A DNA stretch of 64,000 nt from an uncultured Clostridia bacterium. GTDB lineage: Bacteria > Bacillota > Clostridia > Oscillospirales > Oscillospiraceae. Shown here piece after piece: positions 1-8,563 of the stretch; within the stretch, counting starts at the first letter, position 1, and each line of letters begins with the position of its first letter. Below the pieces are notes generated by a model that did not search any database, was not told the origin of the DNA, and saw nothing but the letters and a program-made list of their open reading frames with translations. The translations under genes were made by a program, and so were the position numbers. The stretch covers positions 62,001-126,000 of the forward strand of contig CAMVTO010000002.1 in NCBI GenBank assembly GCA_947170435.1, read 5' to 3'.

Positions 1-2309
1 ATTGGCTCCGCACCCTCCAGCGAGAGCGTCAGCGCCGCAGTGCCCGTTTTGCCGGTCGTCTTAACGTACGTTCCGCCGAGTCCGCCGCGCAGCATGGCAA
101 TCTTCGGCCCGATGATCTCAATGGGGCCTTCGGCGGAGAGCGTCACCGGCTCCTGCGCGAAGTGCAGCACGTTGCCGTGCTGATCCACCGCCGCGAGGCG
201 GATCGCCGCCACGTCGTAGGTTGCACCATCGGCAAGCGCGGTGTGGCTGACGGTTGTCCGCAGATGCCGCTCGGTCGCCGCCGCACGGATCACGGTGTCC
301 GCCAGTTCGCCGTTCTTGTAGGCTTCAAAGCGAAACTCCATCGCCTGTGCGCCCCAGTTGCTCACATATTTGCCGTAGAGCTGATAGGCGTCGTCGAAGC
401 TCATGTGATACCGCGCCATCAGCAGTCCGGCCTTCGCCATGATCTGCGGCGGCAGACGGTTCATGCCGAAGCGGGCGGCGTAGTTGAGAATATCCGTCAC
501 CAACCGCGCCTGCTGCGGCGCGAAGCCTTCACCCTCCGCAATCTGATCACCGATGAAATCGTCGATCTCAATGGGCGGGTTGGGCATATTCTTGTACGGG
601 CTGTCCGCGTGGGTGTAGGTGCGGATGTAGCGTCCGTCCTTGTACAGCTTCACCTCGTCGGCGTTGGTGAACGCCAGCACGCGGCCGCGGTTGCTGGCGG
701 GCTGCTCGCCGATGTCAAAGGCGGAGCTGACCTCCAGAAACGGGGTTTCCCGCTGCGCGGCGTAGACGCTCGCGGCGAGCTTGGGGTTGCGGTACATATC
801 CAGCACGCCGTGATAGCAGATGCGGTCGCCGCTGCCGAAGTCGCGGTGGGTATTGTAATCGAACATGCACCAGCCAAAGCTGCCCGCGATGTCCTGCTGC
901 GCCGCGACTGCGTCCAGCACGTTGGCGTGGCGCAGGGCGTGCTCGAGGCGATGCGCCTCACTGTCATAGGTCTTCGTCGGGAACATGTGCCCGTTGTACT
1001 CGCTGACGAGATACGCGCGGTTCACGTCCGGCGTGATGTCCTTCTTCTCATTGCAGCCCTTCTCTACGCCATCGTGGATAAAGTCATTGAAGGTATAAAC
1101 GTCCTCCAAAAAGCTGCTCTTTTTGAGGTAGCGCACGCCGCCGGTGGGCCGCGTCGGATCGAGGGCGTGCGCCGCGGCGTTGGTGCGCTCATAGAGCGCG
1201 TCGTCATCCTGCGACTCGTTGACGCGCACGCCCCAGAGAATGATCGACGGATGGTTGCGGTACTGGCGCACCATGTCCTCCGTGTTGCGCACGACCTGCT
1301 CCTTCCACTCTTCGTCGCCCAAATGCTGCCAGCCCGGAATCTCGGTGAACACCAGCAAGCCCAGCTCGTCGCAGCGGTCGATGAAATGCTGCGACTGCGG
1401 ATAGTGCGACGTGCGCACGGCGTTGCAGCCCAGCTCGTCTTTGAGGATCTCCGCGTCGAGGCGCTGCATGGAGCGCGGCATGGCGTAGCCCACATAGGGG
1501 TAGCTCTGGTGGCGGTTGAGACCGCGCAGCTTGACCTTGCGGCCGTTGAGATAGAATCCGTCGGCGCGAAATTCCGCCTCGCGGAAGCCAAAGCGCGTCT
1601 CCACGCAATCCAGCAGCGTTTCGCCATCCCACAGCTCGGAAACCAGTGTATAAAGATTTGGCGCGTCAATGTCCCAGCGCTTCGCGTCGGGGACGTAGAG
1701 GGAAAACGCGGCCTCCACGCCGGTGACCGCCGTGGTTTTAGCGCTCTCCTCCACCCGCTGACGCAGGGTGAGGCCGTCGCGTGCCGCTCCGCCCAATGTC
1801 ACCGTGCCGTGAAGAACGCCGCTGGCCGCGGGGCGGACGAACACGTCGTCGATAAAGGTTGGCTCCACAACTTCCAGCCATACCTCGCGATATAAGCCGC
1901 CGTAGGTCATGTAGTCGATGACGTAGCCAAACGGCGGAATATTCTGGCTCTCGCGGGAATCCACCTTGATGGCAAGCTCCGTCTCCCCGCCGATTTTCAG
2001 CACATCGGTCAGCTCCACGCGAAACGCCGTGTAGCCGCAGTGATGCTCTCCCACTTTTTTGCCGTCCGCGAAGATCTCTGCGCTGTGTCCCGCCGCGCCG
2101 ACGCACAGGAACACGCGCTTGCCCGCCCACTCCACGGGCGCGGCGATGCGCTTGCGATAGCCGCAGATCATCTGGTACGCGCTCTCGTCAAAGTAATCGT
2201 AGGGTGTCTCGCGGCAGGTGTGGGGCAGCGAGACGGTGACGGGATTGCTGAAATCCTCAAAGTGTTCGGTGAACTCCCAACCGCGGTTGAGATCAATATG
2301 CTGCCGCAT
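1..2309 (-). CDS. Glycoside hydrolase family 2 protein (partial, C-terminus off the left edge)
   Basis: A family 2 glycosidase of the beta-galactosidase/beta-glucuronidase type, which hydrolyses terminal beta-linked sugars by a retaining mechanism. About 769 residues are present and the frame runs off the window edge. The N-terminus (MRQHIDLNRGWEF) starts a jelly-roll sugar-binding domain, followed by an Ig-like domain and the catalytic barrel. The acid/base Glu is at about residue 365 (WGVRVNESQD) and the nucleophile Glu at about 437 (YLVSEYNG). There is no signal peptide, so it probably acts in the cytoplasm on imported oligosaccharides. The ATG sits just after GGGAGG. A weak TTGCGC-17-TACGAT promoter can be drawn, but it overlaps the upstream terminator. 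Family is firm; the sugar substrate cannot be read from the sequence. Confidence 0.9.
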   Translation of the reverse strand, partial: MRQHIDLNRGWEFTEHFEDFSNPVTVSLPHTCRETPYDYFDESAYQMICGYRKRIAAPVEWAGKRVFLCVGAAGHSAEIFADGKKVGEHHCGYTAFRVELTDVLKIGGETELAIKVDSRESQNIPPFGYVIDYMTYGGLYREVWLEVVEPTFIDDVFVRPAASGVLHGTVTLGGAARDGLTLRQRVEESAKTTAVTGVEAAFSLYVPDAKRWDIDAPNLYTLVSELWDGETLLDCVETRFGFREAEFRADGFYLNGRKVKLRGLNRHQSYPYVGYAMPRSMQRLDAEILKDELGCNAVRTSHYPQSQHFIDRCDELGLLVFTEIPGWQHLGDEEWKEQVVRNTEDMVRQYRNHPSIILWGVRVNESQDDDALYERTNAAAHALDPTRPTGGVRYLKKSSFLEDVYTFNDFIHDGVEKGCNEKKDITPDVNRAYLVSEYNGHMFPTKTYDSEAHRLEHALRHANVLDAVAAQQDIAGSFGWCMFDYNTHRDFGSGDRICYHGVLDMYRNPKLAASVYAAQRETPFLEVSSAFDIGEQPASNRGRVLAFTNADEVKLYKDGRYIRTYTHADSPYKNMPNPPIEIDDFIGDQIAEGEGFAPQQARLVTDILNYAARFGMNRLPPQIMAKAGLLMARYHMSFDDAYQLYGKYVSNWGAQAMEFRFEAYKNGELADTVIRAAATERHLRTTVSHTALADGATYDVAAIRLAAVDQHGNVLHFAQEPVTLSAEGPIEIIGPKIAMLRGGLGGTYVKTTGKTGTAALTLSLEGAEP

Positions 2310-2345
2310 GGCTGCCTCCCAGTCGTTATTTTTCTGATCGTATCA

Positions 2346-2376
2346 CAAAAAGAGGGGAAGCGCAACCGCTCCCCCG
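2346..2376 (-). terminator. Terminator after trmO
   Basis: On the minus strand a GC-rich stem (GGGGGAGCG paired with CGCTTCCCC) is followed by TCTTTTT. It separates trmO from the GH2 gene. Confidence 0.7.
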
Positions 2377-2383
2377 TTTTGTT

Positions 2384-3067
2384 TCAGCTTTTTGTAATGT
2401 CTGTGACCGTCAGCACGCCGTTTGCGACGCGGAATTTGACCTCGTACCCGCCGAACGCCATGCCGTACACCCGCTCCGGGTCGTCCTGATACCGCGGACG
2501 CGGGTCGTGTGAAAGCACGCCCAGCAGCGCGCTGCGCTTGCCCTCGTCCACGCGAGACAGCAGCTCCGGCGGACACTCCACCATCACCGTCTCCGGCCGC
2601 GCGGAGGCGAAACCGCCCCGGGCGTCGGGGAATGCGTCGGCGTAGGGCGCGTAGGGCTTCACGTCATAGATCGGCGTGCCGTCCATGAGATCCGCGCCGC
2701 GGACGCGCAGTGCCGGACCGTCGCTCGCGTCCCACTCCACCTCGTCCAGCTCTACGCAGGAGAGCCCCAGCGGGTTCGGGCGAAACGGCGAGCGCGTGGC
2801 GAACACGCCCATGCGGGCATTTCCGCCAAGGCGCGGCGGGCGCACGGTGGGTCGCCACACATCCAACACGGATTCCGAGAACTGCCAGATGAGCCACAGG
2901 CGGTCAAAGCCCTCAATGCCGCGAAACGCGTCCGGGTTCCGGTACTCCGGCTCGAACACCACGCGGGCGGTCAGCTCCGGCACGAGACCGCTCTGTCGCG
3001 GCACGCCGAACTTGGTTTGAAAGTCGCTCTGGATATGGGCGATCACTTTGAGGGTGTGTTGTTCCAT
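2384..3067 (-). CDS. trmO: tRNA (adenine(37)-N6)-methyltransferase TrmO
   Basis: TrmO (TsaA/YaeB, UPF0066) uses S-adenosylmethionine to methylate N6 of t6A37 in threonine tRNAs. The 227-residue protein matches the family throughout: the N-terminal HTLKVIAHIQSDFQTKFGVPRQ segment, the RNPDAFRGIEGF stretch, and a central block with ATRSPFRPNPLG followed by DLMDGTPIYDVKPY. That beta-barrel core is the SAM-binding part. The ATG is preceded by GAGAGG. No convincing promoter is visible upstream, where the intergenic region is full of inverted repeats. It is notable that another t6A37 modifier, mtaB, lies about 4 kb away. Identification is confident. Confidence 0.92.
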   Translation of the reverse strand: MEQHTLKVIAHIQSDFQTKFGVPRQSGLVPELTARVVFEPEYRNPDAFRGIEGFDRLWLIWQFSESVLDVWRPTVRPPRLGGNARMGVFATRSPFRPNPLGLSCVELDEVEWDASDGPALRVRGADLMDGTPIYDVKPYAPYADAFPDARGGFASARPETVMVECPPELLSRVDEGKRSALLGVLSHDPRPRYQDDPERVYGMAFGGYEVKFRVANGVLTVTDITKS

Positions 3068-3106
3068 GGTTGCCTCTCGTTTCGGGAGTTTCCGCCTGCG
3101 GGCGGA

Positions 3107-3134
3107 GTGACTTTTCCGCCGCCGGAAAAGTCAC
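3107..3134. repeat. Inverted repeat, 12-bp perfect arms
   Basis: GTGACTTTTCCG, a 4-base loop, then CGGAAAAGTCAC. The flanks (gcgga, and ccaaaagg) resemble dispersed intergenic repeats of related gut Clostridia; that last point is from memory, not a search. Confidence 0.7.
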
Positions 3135-3245
3135 CAAAAGGCCGCCAAAACCTTGCGGTTTTGGATTCCCCTTTTTTCTGGGGGTGGCTTTTTGGCGGTA
3201 AGGCGGGATGTTTCGTGTGTCGATACGCTGTTTGACATGCGGAAT

Positions 3246-3297
3246 TTGAAGATGCACCCCTTGCGGGCGACAGCGGATGAAACTTCAGCATCTTCAA
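3246..3297. repeat. Inverted repeat with a 32-base loop
   Basis: TTGAAGATGC at 3246-3255 pairs perfectly with GCATCTTCAA at 3288-3297. Confidence 0.55.
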
Positions 3298-3330
3298 TCC
3301 CAAGGTCGCTTTTCCTTCTACGGAAGCTTG

Positions 3331-3371
3331 AAACCATTTCTTCCTTTTCAAGAAAAAGGAAGAAACGGTTT
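3331..3371. repeat. Long inverted repeat, 18-bp arms
   Basis: AAACCATTTCTTCCTTTT at 3331-3348 pairs with 3354-3371 with one mismatch. It lies just downstream of the DUF4914 gene and could act as a weak terminator or stabilise the transcript end, but there is no T-run. Confidence 0.6.
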
Positions 3372-3385
3372 CAGAAAACGCTCTC

Positions 3386-5284
3386 TTATTTGAGTTTCAT
3401 GGGCGTGAGCGCCAGATAGTCCTCCAGCGTGCCGTCCTTGAGGACGCACTCGATGATCTGGCGGCCCAGCGGGCTGAGATCGTCGGTGAGGAACTGCTTG
3501 ACCTCGTCCTTGATGAAGTCGGTCAGGATCTTCGCGCCGGCGTCGTAGCCCGCCTCGCCCAGCTTGGACTGGGTCTCGGGGCGCAGGAAGGTCTGGCGGA
3601 TGAACTGGCCGTCGAGCTTCATCTCATCGAGGCCGTAGCCAAAGATCGGGCAGCGGGCCGGAACCAGATGCTTGGCGCGGACGGTGCCGAGGTGGCGCGC
3701 GAGGTACTCGCGGCTGAGCCACTCACCGGCAAAGCCGATGCGGTATACACCGATGTGCTGGTTCGGGATCAGGACGTTGAGCGTATTCGGCGCGGCCATG
3801 ATCTGATCGAGCAGCAGGTTCGCCTGCGTGACCTTCTTGCCCGTGGCGAACGGCCAATAGGAGCCGACGCCCTCCGCCTTGAGGCCGCTGCCCGCGGCGG
3901 CGTCCGCGATGCTGGGGTTGTTGAAGCCGCGCGGGGACACCAGACGCCAAACCCACGCCAGCGACTGCGGGATGATTTGCAGCATGCCCATGACGCCGTA
4001 GTTGGGATTGGCGGCGCTGCTCGGCGGCATACGCACGCCGAACGAGCGCACGTCCACCTCCATGGGGCGGTCGTCGGGCACGATGTTGTCGATCATCGCG
4101 CGCGGGATGATGACGCGCGGGTTGGAGTTGGGCTTGCCATTGGACTCGATGGTGTGCTCCCAGATGAGCGCCGTCGCGCCGGGAATGCCCTCGATGTTGA
4201 AAAACGACAGGGGCTTCGGCGGGTGGATGGAGACCTTTTCATAGGGCGGGTTGTCGCCGTAGGCGTTGTCCCCGTCCATGCGCAGGAACCAGCCGTCCTC
4301 GGCGTCCACGATGGTCAGCTTGCCGCTCTCGGGATCCTGCATATCCTTGTAGGCGCAGGCCATGTCGTCCGCGATCGGGTAGATCTTGCAGCTCTCACGG
4401 ACGGTGATGTAATACTTCTCGCCGGTCTCCGTGCTGGTACCGATCAGGACGCGGTTCTCGTCCTCACGGTGGAAGTCCTCGAGCATCTCGCTCTTGCCGC
4501 CGCCGGACGCGCCCTCGTGCATGAACACGACCTCGTTCTCGTAGGGGGTCTCCAGCATCGCCGCGCTGGCGTGGCAGCAGACCCAGCCCTCCTGCTCGCC
4601 GATGTCGAGCAAAATGGAGAACACGCCCTTCTTGGCGCTGGGGCCGGGATAGAGGTTGTAGGAAAAGACCTCATGGAGATCCTTGCTGCGGTTGTGCACC
4701 ACAATCTGCTTGCCCTCGAAGTGAGTCTGGCGGAACGGCGGCGCGACGTAGATGATGGAGCGCGGGGTGTAGTTCTCCGGGATGTCCATGATGCTGACAA
4801 AGCCCTGCATATTGGCAAGGCCCAGCGCGAAGAACGTCGCATTGATCGGGCAGACCAGAAGGCTGGGGCTGCCGTGGACGCGGTCGCCCGCGGTGAACGG
4901 CAGCAGCAGGATCATCTGCTGGCTCAGCCACTCCAGCGTCTCGGCGCGGAGCTTGGAAAAGTCATAGCCGAAGCGGTCCTTGAAGCGGGGCTTATCCGTG
5001 GGCAGATCGTCGCCGATGGTCATGGTGTTCGGGTCGCGGCGGCGCATATAGTCCTCCATGAAGTTGGCGGCGCAGCCGTTCTTGCAGCGCACGACCTCGG
5101 CCTCCTTGTTCATGCGGCCCTCGATCATGTACTGCACGTCGTAGCGGGAGGTGCGGGTGGGCCCGTAGACCATCTCCTCCAGTTCCTCGTGGGTCTCGGC
5201 GTAGGCGATGACGCGGCACTTGGCGAGTGCGTCATGGACGTCCTGCGGGAGATTGAGACGGTTGAAATAATTGTCTGTAAACAT
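3386..5284 (-). CDS. DUF4914-family protein with an HprK/PEPCK-like P-loop
   Basis: A 632-residue cytoplasmic protein that I recognise as the DUF4914 family; no function is established to my knowledge. The clearest motif is at residues 257-266, EGASGGGKSE, a phosphate-binding loop of the form GxSGxGKSE used by HPr kinase/phosphorylase and related to that of ATP-dependent PEP carboxykinase. Other conserved-looking blocks include SFGVRMPPSS and GSYWPFATGKK. A kinase or phosphotransferase role using a small metabolite or protein is plausible but is inference. It is a single-gene unit with its own promoter and a short leader; the ATG follows AAGGGGA. Family call is moderate, the P-loop is seen directly. 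Confidence 0.75.
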   Translation of the reverse strand: MFTDNYFNRLNLPQDVHDALAKCRVIAYAETHEELEEMVYGPTRTSRYDVQYMIEGRMNKEAEVVRCKNGCAANFMEDYMRRRDPNTMTIGDDLPTDKPRFKDRFGYDFSKLRAETLEWLSQQMILLLPFTAGDRVHGSPSLLVCPINATFFALGLANMQGFVSIMDIPENYTPRSIIYVAPPFRQTHFEGKQIVVHNRSKDLHEVFSYNLYPGPSAKKGVFSILLDIGEQEGWVCCHASAAMLETPYENEVVFMHEGASGGGKSEMLEDFHREDENRVLIGTSTETGEKYYITVRESCKIYPIADDMACAYKDMQDPESGKLTIVDAEDGWFLRMDGDNAYGDNPPYEKVSIHPPKPLSFFNIEGIPGATALIWEHTIESNGKPNSNPRVIIPRAMIDNIVPDDRPMEVDVRSFGVRMPPSSAANPNYGVMGMLQIIPQSLAWVWRLVSPRGFNNPSIADAAAGSGLKAEGVGSYWPFATGKKVTQANLLLDQIMAAPNTLNVLIPNQHIGVYRIGFAGEWLSREYLARHLGTVRAKHLVPARCPIFGYGLDEMKLDGQFIRQTFLRPETQSKLGEAGYDAGAKILTDFIKDEVKQFLTDDLSPLGRQIIECVLKDGTLEDYLALTPMKLK

Positions 5285-5301
5285 CCACTAATCCCCTTAT
5301 A

Positions 5302-5330
5302 TATATATCATTTAGGTTGTAAACAATCAA
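5302..5330 (-). promoter_or_regulatory. Possible sigma-A promoter for the DUF4914 gene
   Basis: TTGATT, 17-base spacer, TATATA on the minus strand. The start of transcription would lie only about 10 bases before the ribosome binding site, so the match may be partly accidental. Confidence 0.4.
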
Positions 5331-5354
5331 ATGCATGGTAGCACAACCAAGCAC

Positions 5355-5385
5355 AAAAAGCAAGCCCCGCCTGTAAAAGCGGGGC
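5355..5385 (-). terminator. Terminator after the cysteine desulfurase gene
   Basis: GCCCCGC, 8-base loop, GCGGGGC, then TTGCTTTTT on the minus strand. Confidence 0.8.
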
Positions 5386-5413
5386 GGCTGATGCAAACAG
5401 CGGAAATGCTTGC

Positions 5414-6559
5414 TCATAGCATCGGGAAGCGCGTGTCACGGTGGCGTTTGAGCGCCGCCGCCAGCGCGTCAATATCACTCTCCTGCGTCTCAGGACCGAA
5501 GCTCACGCGCAGCACGCCTGACTGGACCTTCTTCGGCAGGTTCATCGCCTCGTAGACGTGGCTGGCCTTGCCGCGGTGGCAGGCGCTGCCTGCGCTGACG
5601 CAAATGCCCTGTGCGCTCAAATCCTCGACGATGTTTGCCGACGGATAGCCCACGAGCGAGACCGCAAGAACGTGCGGCGCGGCGCCGTCGCCCACGCGCA
5701 CCACGCCGTCAATGGCAAGAAGCTGTTCGAGCGCGTATTGCTTGATCGCCGCCATGTGGGCGAGAGCTTCATCAAGAGCTGCGCAGCGCAACTCCACGGC
5801 TTTGGCGAAGCCCGCGAGCTGCGCGGTTGCCTCCGTGCCGGAGCGCAGGCCGTTTTCCTGTCCGCCGCCGGCGAGCAGGGCATGCTTTTTCGCCTGCTCC
5901 GCATTGACCCGCGCACCGAGATACAATGCGCCCACGCCCTTGGGCGCACCGATCTTATGACCGCTGACGGAGATGAGATCCGCGCCGAGTGTGTCCGCGC
6001 GGAAGGGCACCTTTAAAAAGCCCTGCACCGCGTCGGTGTGCAGCAGGGCTTTGGAACCCGCGGATTTCAGGACATCCGAAATCTCCCGCAGCGGGAACAC
6101 GCAGCCGGTTTCGTTGTTCACCAGCATGACGGATACCAGCACCGTGTCCGCGCGCAGCGACTCCGCCACCTGTGCGGCGGTGATGTTGCCGTTTTTGTCG
6201 GGCTTCAAATAAGTGACGCTGCAGCCCTCCTGCTCCAGCTGCTTGCAGGGCTCCAGCACCGCGCTGTGCTCAACGGCAGTGGTAATGATGTGTCTGCCCG
6301 TATGCCGCCCCTGCCATGCGGCAAGGCGAATGGCAAAGTTGTCGCTCTCGGTACCGCAGGAGGTGAAAACCAACCGCCCCGGTTGACCGCCCAGCGCCTG
6401 CGCGACCGTCTCGCGGCAGCGCGAGACAAGAGCCTTTGCCTCCCGGCCGATGCCGTACTGGGAGCTGGGGTTGCCGAACTGATGCACCAGCGTGTCGCGC
6501 ACCGTATCCGCCACTTCACCCGGCACGGGGGTGGTGGCGGCGTGATCCAGGTAAATCAT
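5414..6559 (-). CDS. Cysteine desulfurase (NifS/IscS-like)
   Basis: A PLP-dependent enzyme that takes sulfur from cysteine as an enzyme persulfide, for Fe-S cluster assembly or tRNA thiolation. The 381 residues show the class V aminotransferase pattern: MIYLDHAATTP at the N-terminus, TAVEHSAVLEP with His98, the PLP lysine at about 202 in SGHKIGAPKG, and the catalytic Cys327 in SAGSACHRG on a short loop typical of the IscS/NifS group. It overlaps the Sel1 gene by 4 bases (ATGA) and is co-transcribed with it. No iscU, sufU or thiI neighbour is present, so its sulfur acceptor cannot be inferred from context. Confidence 0.93.
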   Translation of the reverse strand: MIYLDHAATTPVPGEVADTVRDTLVHQFGNPSSQYGIGREAKALVSRCRETVAQALGGQPGRLVFTSCGTESDNFAIRLAAWQGRHTGRHIITTAVEHSAVLEPCKQLEQEGCSVTYLKPDKNGNITAAQVAESLRADTVLVSVMLVNNETGCVFPLREISDVLKSAGSKALLHTDAVQGFLKVPFRADTLGADLISVSGHKIGAPKGVGALYLGARVNAEQAKKHALLAGGGQENGLRSGTEATAQLAGFAKAVELRCAALDEALAHMAAIKQYALEQLLAIDGVVRVGDGAAPHVLAVSLVGYPSANIVEDLSAQGICVSAGSACHRGKASHVYEAMNLPKKVQSGVLRVSFGPETQESDIDALAAALKRHRDTRFPML

Positions 6560-7179
6560 GCCTGTCCCTCGCAGGTCGCCAAGAGCGCCTTTGCCTCAGC
6601 GTGACCCTGCTCGGCCGCGTCCCGCAGCCACAGCAGCGCCGAGACCTTGTCGGCGGGTACGTCGCCCTGCCCGTCGTAGAGCAGCTGAAAGAGCGCGAAC
6701 TGCGCGTTGCCGCTGCCGCACTCCGCGGCAATATTGAGCTGGCGCATCGCCTCCTCGGCGTCACCCGCTTTGTGCGCGGCGGTGAACGCCTCTGTCGCGG
6801 CACGGACAGCGTCCTGCGCCTGGGCGCGAAGAATGGAGAGCGTCTGCCGCGCTTTCTCGTTGCCGCTATGGAGGGACAGCGTTGCCCAGTGGCAGGCGTC
6901 GGCCGCGTCGGCGTCGGTGCCCTTGCCCAGCGCGCGGATCATGGCGTAGGTCAGCATGGCCTCGCGGTCGCCGGATTCGGCGGTGCGGCGGTACCAGTAC
7001 GCCGCCTTTTCATAGTCACGCGCGACGCCGTTGCCGTTTTCGTAGAGCATAGCGACGAAGTGCTGGGACTTCACGTCGCCCGCTTCGGCGGCACGCAGCA
7101 GCAGGGGCAGTGCCTCGTCGTACTTTTTCAGGTAAAAGAGCCGCAGGCCCTCGGTGTAATCGGATTTCTGATCGAGCAT
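6556..7179 (-). CDS. Sel1-repeat (TPR-like) protein
   Basis: A 207-residue cytoplasmic protein made of Sel1-type repeats, helical-hairpin scaffolds for protein-protein contacts. Typical units are A.SGDREAMLTYAMIRALGKGT, AAEAGDVKSQHFVAMLYENGNGVARDYEKAAYWYRR (split here), and a degenerate C-terminal pair ending in AEQGHAEAKALLATC. The chosen ATG follows AAAGGA; a longer reading would cross the divergent promoter region. It is translationally coupled to the cysteine desulfurase, so it may adapt or regulate that enzyme, but this is inference only. Confidence 0.85.
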   Translation of the reverse strand: MLDQKSDYTEGLRLFYLKKYDEALPLLLRAAEAGDVKSQHFVAMLYENGNGVARDYEKAAYWYRRTAESGDREAMLTYAMIRALGKGTDADAADACHWATLSLHSGNEKARQTLSILRAQAQDAVRAATEAFTAAHKAGDAEEAMRQLNIAAECGSGNAQFALFQLLYDGQGDVPADKVSALLWLRDAAEQGHAEAKALLATCEGQA

Positions 7180-7201
7180 GATGCATTCCTTTCTTTTGTG
7201 C

Positions 7202-7230
7202 TTGCATCTTCGGCAAAACAACGGTACAAT
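7202..7230 (+). promoter_or_regulatory. Sigma-A promoter for mtaB-yfbR
   Basis: TTGCAT, 17-base spacer, TACAAT, about 40 bases before the mtaB ATG. It overlaps the divergent Sel1 promoter by two bases. Confidence 0.55.
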
Positions 7231-7257
7231 TATATAAAATACACCATGCAAAAGCAA
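7229..7257 (-). promoter_or_regulatory. Sigma-A promoter for Sel1-cysteine desulfurase
   Basis: TTGCTT, 17-base spacer, TATAAT on the minus strand. Its -10 box abuts the -10 box of the opposite mtaB promoter. Confidence 0.65.
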
Positions 7258-7270
7258 GAGGAAAAGCCCT

Positions 7271-8563
7271 ATGCGAATTGCCATCTGCACCTTGGGCTGC
7301 AAGGTGAACCAATACGAAACCCAGGCCATCGAGCAGGAGCTGGTGCGGCGCGGACACCGCCTCGTCGATTTCGAGGACGAGGCGGACGCCTACATTGTCA
7401 ACACCTGCTCCGTGACCGCAATCAGCGACAAAAAGTCGCGCCAGATGCTTCGCCGCGCCAAGAAGCGCAATCCGGCGGCGGTTATCGCCGCCTGCGGCTG
7501 CTATGCCCAGACGCACCCTGACGATGTGAAAGCGCTGGCGGTAGACGTGCTCACCGGCACCAACGACCGCGGCGGTTTTCTCGATCTGGTGGAAAAGGCG
7601 GCGGCGGAAAGGACGCGCATTGTCCATCTGGACGATGCGCTGCACCGCCATGACTTTGAGATCCTCCCTGCCGGCGGTATGGCGGCGCGCACCCGCGCCA
7701 TGCTGAAGGTCGAGGACGGCTGCGTGAACTTCTGCACCTACTGCATCATTCCCTTTGCTCGCGGGCCGGTGCGCTCGCTGCCGATGGACGAGGCGGAAGC
7801 GCAGGTCAGAAAGCTCTCGGAGGAGGGCTATCGCGAGCTGGTGCTCACCGGCATCGAGATCTCGTCCTACGGCCGCGACCTGCCGGGTGGAGTGGGGCTC
7901 ATCGACCTCATTGAGCTGGTGTGCCGTACCGCGCCGACGATGCGCCTGCGCCTCGGCTCGCTGGAGCCGCGCACAGTCACGCGCGAGTTCTGTGAGCGGG
8001 CGGCGAAGCTCCCGAACCTCTGCCCGCACTTCCACCTCTCGCTGCAATCCGGCTGTGACGCGACGCTCAAGCGCATGAACCGCCGCTATGACACCGCGCG
8101 GTATCTGGAGTCCTGTGCACTGCTGCGGGAGCATTTCGATGATCCCGCCATCACCACCGACCTCATCACCGGTTTTCCCGAGGAGACGGAGGCGGAGTTT
8201 GCCGAGACGCTGGCCTTTATCGAGAAGTGCGCCTTTGCGGACATGCACATTTTCCCGTATTCCATCCGTCCCGGCACCAAGGCGGCGGAGCTTGCGCAGG
8301 TGGAGAAGGCGGTGAAGGAGGAGCGCGCCGCGCGCGCCGCAGACGTTGCCCGCGCCATGAAAGCCGCATATCTGGATCGCTGTGTGGGCAGGACGCTCAG
8401 CGTACTCTTTGAGGGCGCGGAGACCGAGGGCAGCGCGGGCCACGCGCCCAACTACACGGAGGTTTTCGTGGAGGACAAGGGATTACAGAACGAAGTGCGC
8501 GCCGTGCGCATCCTTCGCCATGACGGGGAGCGGCTGTACGGCGCGTTGGAGGAGACACAATGA
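7271..8563 (+). CDS. mtaB: tRNA t6A37 C2-methylthiotransferase MtaB
   Basis: A radical-SAM methylthiotransferase that converts t6A37 to ms2t6A37 in ANN-decoding tRNAs. Its 430 residues have the family order: an N-terminal domain with the auxiliary [4Fe-4S] cysteines (CTLGCKVNQYE with Cys10, NTCSVT with Cys46, and ACGCYAQ near 75), a radical-SAM domain with Cys151, Cys155 and Cys158 in VEDGCVNFCTYCIIP, and a C-terminal TRAM-like region. CTLGCKVNQ is the MtaB signature that separates it from MiaB and RimO. The ATG follows AGAGGA. It overlaps yfbR by 4 bases. Confidence 0.95.
   Translation: MRIAICTLGCKVNQYETQAIEQELVRRGHRLVDFEDEADAYIVNTCSVTAISDKKSRQMLRRAKKRNPAAVIAACGCYAQTHPDDVKALAVDVLTGTNDRGGFLDLVEKAAAERTRIVHLDDALHRHDFEILPAGGMAARTRAMLKVEDGCVNFCTYCIIPFARGPVRSLPMDEAEAQVRKLSEEGYRELVLTGIEISSYGRDLPGGVGLIDLIELVCRTAPTMRLRLGSLEPRTVTREFCERAAKLPNLCPHFHLSLQSGCDATLKRMNRRYDTARYLESCALLREHFDDPAITTDLITGFPEETEAEFAETLAFIEKCAFADMHIFPYSIRPGTKAAELAQVEKAVKEERAARAADVARAMKAAYLDRCVGRTLSVLFEGAETEGSAGHAPNYTEVFVEDKGLQNEVRAVRILRHDGERLYGALEETQ

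Larger units (their letters stand above)
3068..3385. other. 318-base gene-free region with three inverted repeats
   Basis: No credible gene is seen here. It holds three inverted repeats, listed separately at 3107-3134, 3246-3297 and 3331-3371. None is followed by a clean T-run in the direction of the neighbouring minus-strand genes, so they look like intergenic repeat elements rather than ordinary terminators. Short open frames across it are compositionally repeat-like and lack ribosome binding sites. Confidence 0.6.

Noticed and set aside
162-1895. 577-codon open frame on the plus strand opposite the GH2 gene
   Set aside because: Antisense shadow of a GC-rich gene; the opposite frame has clear GH2 catalytic motifs and a ribosome binding site.
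3043-3351. 102-codon frame in the trmO-DUF4914 gap
   Set aside because: Made of intergenic repeat sequence; no ribosome binding site and low-complexity translation.
3668-5341. 557-codon open frame opposite the DUF4914 gene
   Set aside because: Valine/arginine/histidine-rich translation typical of antisense frames; no family motif.
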